A DNA stretch of 64,000 nt from Plazaster borealis (taxonomy: Eukaryota; Echinodermata; Asteroidea; Forcipulatida; Labidiasteridae): contig CM037472.1 in the NCBI GenBank assembly GCA_021014325.1, positions 15,981,063-16,045,062 on the forward strand, written 5' to 3'. Positions 51,261-63,117 of this stretch are shown here, one piece after another (positions within the stretch are counted from its first letter, which is position 1; each line of letters starts with the position of its first letter). The notes under the pieces were generated by a model, which was not told where the DNA came from, did no database searches, and saw nothing but the letters and a program-made list of their open reading frames with translations. The position numbers and the translations under genes are program-made.

Positions 51261-52472
51261 TAGATTAAGTGGCACCGAAAAGGTCACCACTTATTGTTGT
51301 TCATAAATTTGCAAAATCTTAAATCAAATCTCAATACATAATTTGTTGTTTCTTTTCTTCAGCATACTACTCTCGCGCGAACAATGGATTTGTATGATAT
51401 AACCTGCACAAGTATATATCTAATGTGCACCACCTCTATAAACAAAAGTATACAATAACAAACAAGCAAACAAACACCCCAACAAAACAAACCATGTAGT
51501 TAGGAGACCAGTCATGGCTTTTGTTTACTGTCATGAAGTGCAATTGATTCACTGAGCAAATTTCTGTACAGCCTCGTGAGGATTGCATTATTAATTGCAA
51601 TAACGAAAGTATAGCAAATTGTACACATTTAAACTACTCCAGGATAAACCTTTTACATCCAAAGGTCAAAATCCCCAGAAAGACTCGAATTATGATGAAA
51701 GGACCTCCAGGCTAATCTTGTTGATCGCTTTGCATAACCTGAAATCCCCGCGAGGGGGAGGCGGTTTGGCAGAGAATGTTTTTGACGTTAAAAACGCCAG
51801 AAAATTGAAGTAGTGGCGTAACTTGAGACTATAAGAGGAGCTCACTTTTCTCTCCCTCTCTCTCTCTCTCCGATGGTCCATGAAAATGTTTTGACAAAAA
51901 TCTTCAAGAGAAAAAGTGAAAAGCTTCTATGTCTTCAAGAGGTCAGTGCACGTTGCTAAAATGTTTTCCCCATTGGTGTGAATGGAAATGTCGCTGAGCG
52001 AATTGATGTTTGGTAGCCTATAATGTTGCGATTTTCCAGACTGTAAGTAACCTAGAAAAACTGCCCATTAACACTCTTGATCAACAAATTTACCAGACTG
52101 ACCCTAATATACACAAAAATAGGTCACACTTTATGTCAACATACGAAGTGTATCAAACTGCACATTAGATACACTGCCATAAATAATGCATCAGTGTGCA
52201 TTGGGTTTAATACATAAGGTGACATTGTCATTGTGATTTATAGTTTTGAACACCCAAGCAGCGAAAGTGTTGAAGCTGCTGAGACTATTTTGTCAACTTC
52301 TGGTGACGATAACTCCCCACGTTCTAGCGTGGTGAACTTCCCCTTCCCCGTACATGTACTCCTAACTAGCATTCTACACTCAAAAGTGTGTCTTTAAAAC
52401 ATGAAACATATACGAAAACGATTCTAGCAATAAATCAACAACGAAACGAAAACCGTTAATATAAAAGCTTAC

Positions 52473-52620
52473 CTTGCTATGTGCGGCCTGTACACCCGAT
52501 GCGTGTGGCCAGTCGTTCTTATACTCCGATATTATCAAACATCGATTTACCGCGCAAAATCAGAAATGCAAGGCCCGTTTTCCTGCGCTCAGTGACACTA
52601 GTCAGAATGTGTAGCCTTTA
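52473..52620 (-). other. Possible first exon or promoter region on the minus strand
   Basis: A GC-richer block ending at a strong donor (CAAG/GTAAGC, intron from 52472), with TATAAGAAC at 52523-52515. It could be the start of a minus-strand gene that includes the candidate exon at 50.5 kb. Joining them is speculative. A run of about 18 G lies at 52629-52646. Confidence 0.22.
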
Positions 52621-53999
52621 TCGCGCATGGGGGGGGGGGGGGGGGTCGACGCAACGTCGGCGAGGATGCTAAACAAAAATACGATGTGAAATACGATGCA
52701 TGTGTGGCCATTTATGTTGGGTTTACTGAACATCCAGGAAAGATATACGTAAGGGGCAAAATAAATGGCATTCCTAATCATCGTCTTAAGGGCACCGACT
52801 CCCGGAAATTTTCTTGAAAACCGAAAGGCACAACTTCGCTTTACGATAAATTGATCTCGAGGAAGCCATTCCGAGTGAGCAAGAGATATGGACTCATCAA
52901 TTAAAAGACAAACAAAGAATCAAATAAAAAAGTACAAGAAAAGGGTTCTAGAGAAAGTGCACGTGATATTACAAATCAAATGCGACATCGATGTTTGCAA
53001 GACTCTCGTATTGTTTATTGCTTTGAATCAAGATAAGGTATAGCATTGGTGGTGTAAGGCAAACTGTTTTGGTACGGTTACGTTTTTATGAGTATATAGG
53101 GCAAAATACAAATGTTGTTTTTGATATGGATATTCTCAAGAGAAAAGTAAAGTAAAGATCGCGATGGAACATTTAGTCGGATGTTCTTTTTCTTTTCGAA
53201 TTGTGACAAAGTACACCATTGGTTGACAAAATTGCTACCACCGGCATGCTTACAACCTCTGCATCAAGATAAGGTACACCAGTGGTAACGTCAGCAAAAA
53301 GCAATTCTTGGTATCAACACATAATTAGTAATTTGACAAATAACAGCGAACTCTAATTTTGTGCCAAATCTACCATAAGGTCTAAGACTACTGCTTGAAT
53401 TTGATGACTTTCACAGGCCCTAAATGAGATAGACCCAGTGCAAAGCATGGTTACAACCTATGTTGCTGGTTGCATCAAGATAATGTACAACTTTGGTAAT
53501 GTTGGCAGAAAGAGGGAATCAATAAAAAGAAGAATGTTCTAAAAACGCGAGAACCAAAGGATACCCTTTCTATAATTTAGACGACACTTATAATGTGTAA
53601 GAATACAAACAGATTAACGGGTGTAAAATTCTTTAGTTTCAACACTGAGCATTTTCAAGGGTGATTTTTATGTACTTATTATCTGCATTACGTTTATGAA
53701 TAATCCTATATTGAACTCCACCACAGAGTTTTTTCCACCGATCGGTGAATCAACTCAATACATCATGCAAACAAAACTGTTGGTATTAATAAACAAAGGA
53801 GCCTCGGACGAAGGTTCCCGACCTCTCATCGATAAAAACTGGTATTCAGAATTCAGTAGTAGAACGAGAATCAGATTATTGATATAACAAAAGAATACAA
53901 GAACCATAAAAGACTGATAATTGAAATTTTGATATTTTCAAATGTTGATATTACTGCGTACCATTATGCATCTCTCGGAATCACTCAAACTTGCTCTAT

Positions 54000-54453
54000 A
54001 ATGACACAGCCGACAGACACACATCTCTGTGTTGCACACACTCTATGGACATTTGTTTTGCGCACTTAGGAAGAAGCATATTCTTCAACAAACAGTGTTT
54101 AAGCGTTACATACGAAGTGTTGACCTGAGTACAAAAGAAGTCCACAATATATAGGGACTTGAAACACTATGTGGACTTACCCACGTCCACATATGTTTAC
54201 AGCGTTGACGAATACGGTTTATTGTTAAGTGCACAGAACAAAGAAATGTGCAACACAGAGCTATGTGGACATTTTGTGTACAAAGTCTAAGGACAGATGT
54301 TATGTACAGGGACAAAGGTAAGAATAAGAAGTCTCCACAGGGATGCATTTTTGAGAATGTGTGTGTGGACGTGTGTAAGTCCACACAGAGTTTCAAGTCC
54401 CTATTGTGTGGACCCCTTTTGTTCCCAGGTCCACCCTTCAAAAGTAACACTTA
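54000..54453. mobile_element. Palindromic element with GTGGAC words
   Basis: Arms around 54101-54200 and 54350-54453 are inverted copies (ACAAAAGAAGTCCACA / GTGTGGACCCCTTTTGT; GGGACTTGAAAC / GTTTCAAGTCCC). A related copy is at 56560-56790. Confidence 0.65.
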
Positions 54454-55103
54454 AAAAAAACCCACACACAATGTTTCTGGAACAAGAAAATCGAGGACAT
54501 GTCTTTGTTCTCCTACTGTTTGGTATGTCGTCATCCCACATGGATCCTTTAGTTTGAAGTGGTCAACGGATAAATACGATTATACTGATGATTAAGTTAA
54601 TTCAGCTCATTTTGCGTTAATCACGTAAACGAATCTATTGAAATTCATCGGGAGATCTTTTACAAATTGGTTTCCATGGAGCTATTTCGGGAGGGAACTT
54701 CACCCTTTAATACACTTTCTATTTTTCTTCCAGGAACTCGAGGTTCATCCCATAAAAAGCTGTGTAGGTGGTCAGTTATTTTGTTTTTGGCGCATGCAGG
54801 TATTATTATGTAATACACAGTCGTGAATGAATGAATAATGTGTTTGCCGTTCAATAACGTACTGATACAATGAAAGGAACCGTCAACACATGCACGTCAT
54901 TCCTGACGTCTTCTAACTTTTAGGAAAGCGTTACAAGAAGAAGTGCATTAATCAAAGAGGCCGCTTATGTTATTAGTCGCCCATCGGCCCATTGCAACCC
55001 CTCCAATCATCAAGTAGCAATATAGTGCTCAACGAGCCCTCCCTAGACTAAATACATGTCGAGTAATTAGTGATCTATGAATCAGGATGGTTAAGGGTAA
55101 CTT

Positions 55104-55284
55104 AGCAACGGTGGACCGGCTCAGTTGCCATCCTCGAGACCAAGCCTTGGAGAGGGGGGAAAACTGAAGACGGAAATGAGACCGTCGTCGACCGGGGGGA
55201 TATCATCGGTATTGACGAAACGGCAGGAGGACACAAAGACTGTGCAAAGGCGGAAGTACCTCTCATCGTAGATAATGCTTCATG
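55104..55284 (+). CDS. Candidate terminal exon, unidentified
   Basis: A GC-richer stretch open for about 59 codons after an acceptor-like AACTTAG, ending TGA. The peptide is acidic (KTEDGNETVVDRGDIIG). The minus strand is also open here (55383-55102), so strand and reality are uncertain. Splice-like exons at 54734-54799 and from 54924 lie upstream on the same strand. Confidence 0.18.
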
Positions 55285-55895
55285 AAACGGGTTGAACAGT
55301 TTGTATGTAGACTTTACTAAGTGCTCAATGCCATGATGCATGGCAAGCACAACTACAAGTACTTGTGTTTCATTTGTTGTCATTAAATAATAATATAAAA
55401 ACGAAAAAGATTAATATTGTTGTTTTATTTGCCCCCTTGCAATGATATACGGTAACAATACATTTTTCAAACATTTACAACATACCGGTACCTAGCCTAC
55501 AGTTGATATTCGAAGAAAGGAAATCCCTTCTCCTGAAGACGAGCAGAGTATACTGTTCGACACGTCAACACTCCTCTCAAAAGAGATGTATGCATGGTTG
55601 TACCCGCAAGTTGACTATAGTTGCTTCTCATTACAGGAAATCCTATTATATTTTTCACTTTTACAAAAAACTTTCACAGGAACGAGATGTTTGCCAAATA
55701 AATCTAGATCAGGGGGGTAGGGGTGGACACACCCGCAGTGTAGTGCATCAGTACCTCGTGGGAGTGATGAGTACACATGCAAAAAGTTCAATCCAAAGAG
55801 TGGCTCAAGATTAAGACTTCTGAATTGTACTATTTGTATTGAATTACAACAAGTATTCCAATCTTGTTGTTATACGTTCTATATGGGAAAAGAAG

Positions 55896-56144
55896 CACTC
55901 TAAAAACCCTTGGGCCAGAATTGAACCAGATTCTGTGCCCCCGTGGGGGCCTGAGCCACTTCCGGGTCAGTAAGACCCGGAATCTATGTCAAAATTACCA
56001 CCAATTTGTCAAACGGACTCAGAATTTGAGTTAAAATCTAATTTATCAAACTAGTTTATGGGTCAGCCTGACCCAGAAATGGGTCAAGGACCACTGGGAC
56101 CCGGAATTTGGGTCAACTCTGACCCAGGAGTTTTTTTTAGAGTG
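55896..56144. mobile_element. GACCCGGGTC-rich MITE
   Basis: Ends CACTCTAAAAACCC and GGAGTTTTTTTTAGAGTG (inverted). The interior contains GGGTCAGCCTGACCCAGAAA. Fifth copy of the family in this window. Confidence 0.75.
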
Positions 56145-56559
56145 TGGACAGTTGTTTAATTTCAGATTATTCACAACTTCTCATAAAATGTGCCAGCCGG
56201 AATTTTCCAATTAGAGTTTGACCCTTTAATGGAACCATGGCTCTGGCTTCGGGTCCGGCCTGGTTCGGCTTCAGACTGTTTGAAGCCCAGTATAATGTTG
56301 TAAGTATAATTGACGGAGCTTTAGTCGAAGCCAAAGCTATGTAAAGATTGTATCTCATGCATTCTGGTATTAATGCACAGTGTGACACATCAACAAAATA
56401 ATATGGATAGCTTCATGTGTTATCTTGTATAACATGGCTGTGCTCATTCCCTAGACATGTACACATGGGTGGGGGGGGGGCTGGTTCTCATTGGCATAAG
56501 ACTCAAACGTCTTTTTAAATCAACATAAAACTGCCCATGAATGTGTTTTTTTCACCCTT

Positions 56560-56790
56560 GAAAATATTAACACTGTAGCCCTTCTATGTCTAATGTTACA
56601 GAAACGCACCCACAATACCCTCTGTGGACATTCCTTTTTTCTGTGCACTTAAGAAAACACGTATTCTTCAACACTGGTGAAAACACTGTGTGGACGTTAG
56701 TAAGTCCACATAGTGTTTGAAAACCCTGCCGTGTGTGGACCTCTTTTGTTCTCAGGTCCACACTTTGTAAGTAATGCTTGCCCACACGTC
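56560..56790. mobile_element. Palindromic GTGGAC element, shorter copy
   Basis: Shares TGCACTTAAGAAAACACGTATTCTTCAAC-like text and the CTTTTGTTCTCAGGTCCACAC end with the 54.0-54.45 kb element. Confidence 0.6.
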
Positions 56791-57852
56791 TGTCGACACC
56801 GTAAATCGAGAAGTTCTCAAATTGTTTGGATTTAGTTTTTTGTGTTTTGTAATCGAAAGCGAAGCGAGGACGTCCTCGCTGTCATCCTTGCTGTTTTGTT
56901 AAAGTCTTCGGTTTCAACGGGTAGACCACCCACACGCATAAATGTGTTTGGTGTCAATGGAGGATCGCCTATTGGTTCCTTCATTTGTAATGTCAATCGT
57001 GGACGTATTAATCTTTGTATTCTTACATCAGTCAATGTTTGAATGTAAGAATGTGCACATCACAAAGTCTCTGATAAACTCCCGGCTACGTGTCTCTTCT
57101 GATACATTTTATCTAGATATAATTTCAAATCAGCTATAGGCAATTTATAAACGCTATATATGAAATCTATTATCAACAGAATTGACGTCCCACTGGACGA
57201 CAATAAAAATAAACAAACAAATAAATGATGCACAAAAAGGGGCCTGTCCATACCATGAATATCATGTAACAACACGTCCCCGATATTGAGCCTTTCGCTT
57301 TCAAGACATATTTTGATTTATCAGGGCAGTGTGAGAGCCAGGTCGTGTCTTCAATAACGTCTTGAGATGGTGAAAAGGAAGATGGAGATTGTCTTACGTG
57401 ATAGTGGGTCACATATGACACTTTGGTCCCCAGGTTTAGATTTTATGTAAATAAAAAGCCTGTGTCACACAGAAAACGATACGCTCATCGTTAAAGGTAT
57501 GGGCTGATAATTAGCTTTGGGAAAAGCAACTCCCTTCATAGTTTTCTCTAGTTTTCAGTAAACACATCGCACGCGGTACAATTAAAACAACATTTTTAAA
57601 AATGTCATCAAATTTTGTAGTATCATTTTGGGAGAATACACCCACATTTTTTTCCGAGGATATTTGTGCTCGTTTGCACTATGAAGTGTTTCTTAGAATA
57701 ATTTGTACAATGTATCAGATTTATAAAAAAGTTCACTTGAAATAAACGAAATATCGTTTTATTAGTTATATTTATGAATGTTCTCCATAGTTCTGGTATA
57801 AAATTAGTTACAATCAATCAAAACACACAAAAAACACAACTAATTAACAGAA

Positions 57853-57853
<1 letters not shown>

Positions 57854-57896
<43 letters not shown>

Positions 57897-57921
57897 AACA
57901 ACAACAACAACAACAACAACA
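57854..57921 (+). repeat. Compound trinucleotide microsatellite (GAC)n(AAC)n
   Basis: About 14 GAC followed by about 8 AAC. The Asp-run/Asn-run frame around it is a by-product. Confidence 0.95.
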
Positions 57922-60419
57922 TCGCACATTTAAAGACTGGGGTTAAAAATGAGTTCATTTATATCTTTCTGGAAATGAAACAGAAGGGTATTCAAGGATT
58001 AAATCTTCCGTATAGCAACTCAGCCAAAGGACAGGAAATACATGAGCAGAGTAGTCCGAGAAGAAAAGACTAATAGAATATTTCTGATGAAACCATTCGG
58101 TATTAAGTAGCAGGGTTTGCAATGAGCAACAATGCAACGTGAGCCAAATCTGTACAAGTCTGTTTTCCATATCAAAAATGAATTTTTGTTTGTTTTATGA
58201 GGAAAATAATATTGTGGGGGTTTTTCGGTAAATTTCAAGAATTATTCATTTAAACACTCAGCTCATTCAGTTTCGTTTGAAAATGAATGCTCCGTCGCAT
58301 CAGCATTCAATGGTGAAAAGGATTAATTCAACTTCAACAGCTTGCCATTCACTGGTCAAATAAGATAATCCACTAGTAGGTCGCAATGATCCCCTGAGCT
58401 TCTCCGTAAATAAAATAAAGATACTAATTACAAGAATTGAGACACTGACGTAGGCCCCATTATAGTTAGCTCTGTGTTCCGGTTATTACTGCCACATAAT
58501 GGAGTGTGTATTTCGATCAATATTTCATAAATACTATTAAAGTCATATTTATTGACCAGCCGAGGCTTGCCCCTTGTCTTTAAATATTTATCAACACAAT
58601 TTGCACCGCTCGAACGTCCAATTAAAAGTTTGGTTGCAATAACTCAACCGGAAGCAGGTGGTATCTTTTAATGATTCATGAACAAGTAGTGAACACGCTA
58701 TCCCCAATCAATTATATACTTTGCGGATACCTTCTTCTTCATCATCAGACTGATAAATAAGTACTGAATGTCATGCACCAGATCGTCGGGGCCCTCGGCA
58801 ACTGCCTGTGAACACATGGCGACATAAGATGTTCTTATAACCCACCAAAGGTGATAATGCATCCCTTAAGACCGAGGGCCAACAAGCTATGTTATCATCT
58901 TTGGTCAACAAGTTGGATGAGTGTAATGATGTTCAAAAAGCATTATTAGCAACACTGAGATTTCAGCAAATTTGGGAAGTTTTTTAATGATTACATTCTG
59001 GAAAAGCAGTCATTGTAAAGACTGTGAACACGTTTTGAAGGCATACGCGTTTGGTAATGACTCTGATAACTAATGGCAATAAAAACTTACTAGAATAAGA
59101 AGTACAGCAGCTTTAGATAGTATAATGCATTTTGAGAAACTGTTCACATCGAGGTACTGCGGTTATGGAAAAATATATCACTTTTTATCCCCCAAAACAT
59201 TTGAATCCGAGAAGCGTTACTGCAGCAACATTTCTGAGATTGTGCATTCCAATTGCAGATTATTCTTCCAGCGTGGACATAACCGCTCCAGATTTTTGGC
59301 AGTATCTCAAAAAAGCTACCACCTTTTGAAATGAAATTTTCACAGGTTAGTTTTATGGTATATATCTACAACTATATAGGATTGAAACAAAGAGTGGGTT
59401 CCAATTACCAAACGTGTACGATGCCTTTAAATCGTGTGGTGACGTGTGGGCCTAGACGAATGGGTTATTTTCGACAATCTCCAATCTAATGGCTTGGATT
59501 AGATGCAGATGTTTCCAAAAGTAATGTCCAACAACGGACGCTGTTCACTGTTTTTTCTCAAGTTGCTTTTTTCCCCTTTTTCTTTCAAATCCGCGCAAGA
59601 AAATTCCCCCATGCAAAGATTCTAAGATTAAACAACACTGCAAGATATGAAGTTCTTCCCGTCTATTTTTGATTGTAATATTCCAATAAAAGTCATCGTT
59701 TCTTGAGGCAAGCTTGACGGGCCATCGATAATGACAAGATAGCGTGCCGTACTTGCTTGAGGTTAAAAAACAAGCAGACAAATTACTTGATTGCCTCGAA
59801 TCGAGCAAATGAAGCAGTACGATGACATGTTGACTGACAGTGACGCAACTCAATAATTATAATGAGTCAGCAGTTTTAATTGTACGGCAGGTAGAGGTAG
59901 ATACCAGACGCATAATACAGCGTTGAGCAAGTGTCAATGGTTAATTCAAAGTATAAGCCCACACATCGTATAGCGTTATACTCAAGTTAAGCACAAAACA
60001 AAACACACACGGAACAGCACCCCCCGCTTCTTGGGTGTAGGCCTACCACTGATACCAAGATTTACAAAACGTCTATTCATAAACCAAAAATGTGCTCATA
60101 CAAACCCTCTAAACAGCAGAACTTTAAACATCAATAATTTAGTCTGATTGATTGGTTGTTTTTGTCCATGGCGACGGGTTGTGTATGATTAAGTGTCTCA
60201 AGATAACAAGCAACACGAATTTTTAATTTAGAATTAAAATCAGTCCTTGATAGTGGTTATTATTACTGTCCTATCTACGTAATAAACAAGACAAGTCTGC
60301 AAGTCAAGTTGCTTTCTTAATCAGAATGATAGCTTTGAAGGACTTCCAAACCCTTAAGACAATATTATAATTGATAACGTTTAATACTACATGTATATCC
60401 TTTATCAAAAGTTAGGTAC

Positions 60420-61230
60420 CGTTTTGGGGGGACAGTCGTGTGCGTATGCACAAACCGCTCGGTCAACATTTACATTTGGCGGTACACGAATGGACGTTGA
60501 GCGTCACGTGATAGTAACACTTGATTGTTGAGGCACCAGGTAGTGGGGGAAGGTACGTGATTTGAACGGCAGTCAAAGAGAAGACTAGGCCTATATTTTC
60601 ATTATCGGCTTAGGCGCATTTATCATTTTTTTGTTTGCTGACATAACTGACGAACGACTCAAGCGGCACTGCACTTCCGGGGATACTAATGATAAGCATA
60701 CGTGGGGGGGGGGGGCACAATGATTATGAAGGCAGATTCAAACCTTCATAAATAACCTGCGTTTTTATACATTGATAGTAGTAGGAAAAGGGGCGTCAGT
60801 TGTATAGTTGATATGAACACACACGTACACGTGCGCTCCTCTGGTACTCAACTCGTGTGATTACACATTTTGACTGCGCGGGAGATTAGACTCGTCGACA
60901 TCTCGCCAAAGCTAAACACATTGTAGGCAGGTCCACTCAAAAGACACACCTTCTCCGCGCCGGTACCATGTCATGTGTTCACCCACGCGCACGCAGCCTG
61001 CGTACTGAGTAGCCAAAGGGAGGCGCACATCTTTTTTGTTAATTCCTGCATTACGGCGATATACACAGTAAACTTGGTGCATGATACACCCGCATTGCGC
61101 AACTGTTTAATGAACTTTACCCGTCGCGGCTATATTATTTGAGAAGTGCATCGGGCTCGAACGGTAGAAAGACAAGGGACAGAAGGTAGCATCGTACTCC
61201 ATATCATATGCATCATCGTAAAGTCGTAAG
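60420..61230 (+). promoter_or_regulatory. GC/CpG-richer block ending in a strong donor; possible promoter
   Basis: The base composition is clearly richer in CpG than the flanks, and the block ends in GTCGTAAG/GTAAGTTT near 61230. It may be a promoter and untranslated first exon of a gene running right out of the window. No TATA box or coding start was found. Confidence 0.25.
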
Positions 61231-62385
61231 GTAAGTTTATTGTTAAGAATCGTATTCTGTGAGAATAGTCAGCATTTTTGTATTGTTTCAGTATTTGTTT
61301 TACTACAAAATTGTTGAAGCAAATGCCTGCTATTTAACAGTGTCGTGAACTTTGATGGCATCGTTAACATTATCAAAATATTCAGTAATAAGATGGAAGA
61401 GACATCTACCTCACCGTCAAAATTGCAGTGGGAAACAGAATCTCAAAAGTATCACTCTTGATTCTTGTGGAATTCACCAAAGGTGAAGCTAGTCATTGGA
61501 CAATAGGTGACATGTGTGAATTATTCAGTTGATTATAAATATTAATGACGCGACTTGGTATAAATTAAGCTGGACAAATTCTCAAAATGAAGTGAATATG
61601 ACTTTTATTGTACATTTCCTGATTATGTTCATCGTGACTTTCAACATATTCAGCATTAACATGAATGAGCGCGGGGTTCGTTGCGAGAACCAATTCGTGC
61701 CAATATTCCTAGAAAAAAGAGCCCGTAAATGTTACTCCAGAGTGTGAGGCCTGAATGCATATACTCTCGGTACAGGGAGGGAGGTTTTTTGATGTTTTTT
61801 TTTAATCCTGAGCACAGCCTTAGATTGGTTTTATACATAGGCCTAATAGTTGATCATGAATACTGACCTAGTGGAGATAAAGATGCAGTAATTGTACGCA
61901 TCACGACAGCACTAGTGTAGTGTTTAATGATTCGTGGTTAAATTTGCTGACTTGTGTACATACAGATTACGGAAGTTGTTGTTACCGCGGAGGTTCCTCC
62001 GTGATTAGACATGGTCTTTTATTAACAACGTACGACAAGTAGACCCTTCGTTTGCACTGGGCGGCCCGAGCAGCCTTTTATTTCAATTTCGAACGCAAAT
62101 AATGACAATGACATGATCTTAAAACTGATCTCCGGCCTTTAATAATCCTTGATGAGTATTAACATGAAAGTAAATACCATTTAGCCAAACTGCTTTCCAA
62201 ACTTTTTGCGACGTTGAGTTGCAAAAGGAACATTTCGGCAGCACAAGAGACATTATATAGCTATATAACTCACTATGTATGCCTCGTGTGACTAAGCCTT
62301 AACTCTATATAGTTCGCCAAGATGTGTGGTCTTCACCAACGTTTCGTCACTTTTTCATCATAACATTTACAGAATAAAGACTTAA

Positions 62386-62762
62386 AGGCAGTGTACACTA
62401 TTGGTAATTACTCAAAATAATTATTGGCATAAAACCTTACTTGGTAACGAGTAATGGAGAGCTGTTGATAGTATAACACATTGTGAGAAACGGCTCCCTC
62501 TGAAGTAACGTAGTTTTCGAGAAAGAAGTAATTTTCCACGAATTTGATTTCGAGACCTCGGAATTAGATTTTGAGGTCTCGAAATCAAGCATCTGAAAGC
62601 ACACAACTTCGTGTGACAAGGGTGTTTTTTCTTGCATTATTATCTCGCAACTTCGACGACCAATTGAGCTCAAATTTTCACAGGTTTGTCATTTTGTGCA
62701 TTGTTGAGATATACCAAGTGAGAAGACTGGTCTTTGACAATTACCAATAGTGTCCAGTGTCT
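62386..62762. mobile_element. TTAA-flanked MITE, well preserved
   Basis: Exact TTAA on both sides (62382-62385 and 62763-62766). Inverted ends are AGGCAGTGTACACTATTGGT and ACCAATAGTGTCCAGTGTCT. The interior holds GAGGTCTCGAAATCAAGCA-type inverted words and CACAGGTTTGTCA. I recall very similar sequences as abundant in sea-star genomes (memory, not a search). Confidence 0.85.
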
Positions 62763-62880
62763 TTAAACACATGACCATATTGTCACATTGAAAGTATATC
62801 CTACAAAGCTGTCAGGATAAGGAAGTAGAAATAACGATGTTCAAGTCACCGTGGTTTCACATGCTTTTTGTTTTATACAG

Positions 62881-63117
62881 TCGACCAAGCCATTCGTTTT
62901 TATTTAAGAACATTAGGTTCCATGATTTCTATCGCTACAGAAGGCAATCTAAAAATTGCTTTTCACCAACTGCAGTTAATGAGAAGTACAGAGCTACCAA
63001 TATTTCACGTGCAACACAGAACATCAATTACTTGCTCGTTAGCAATGTTGTTCCTGCAAAATCTTCCCCGCAAATTTATGGCGGTATTGCATGAAGCTTC
63101 ACTGCTCGGCCCTCATT
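62881..63117 (+). CDS. Candidate terminal exon, unidentified
   Basis: After an acceptor TTTGTTTTATACAG comes about 78 open codons ending TAG (63115-63117), with a protein-like composition (AIRFYLRTLGSM, FLQNLPRKFMAVLHEAS). No family recognised. A second frame is also open here, which lowers confidence. A GC-rich block with an AAG/GTAAGT donor at 61230 could be an upstream leader exon. Confidence 0.25.

Noticed and set aside
50770..51306. 178 aa frame rich in His, Arg, Val and Thr
   Set aside because: Produced by the GTC/ATC/ACC trinucleotide-periodic tract; all three frames are open across it.
57774..58073. 99 aa frame with Asp and Asn runs
   Set aside because: Explained by the (GAC)n(AAC)n microsatellite.
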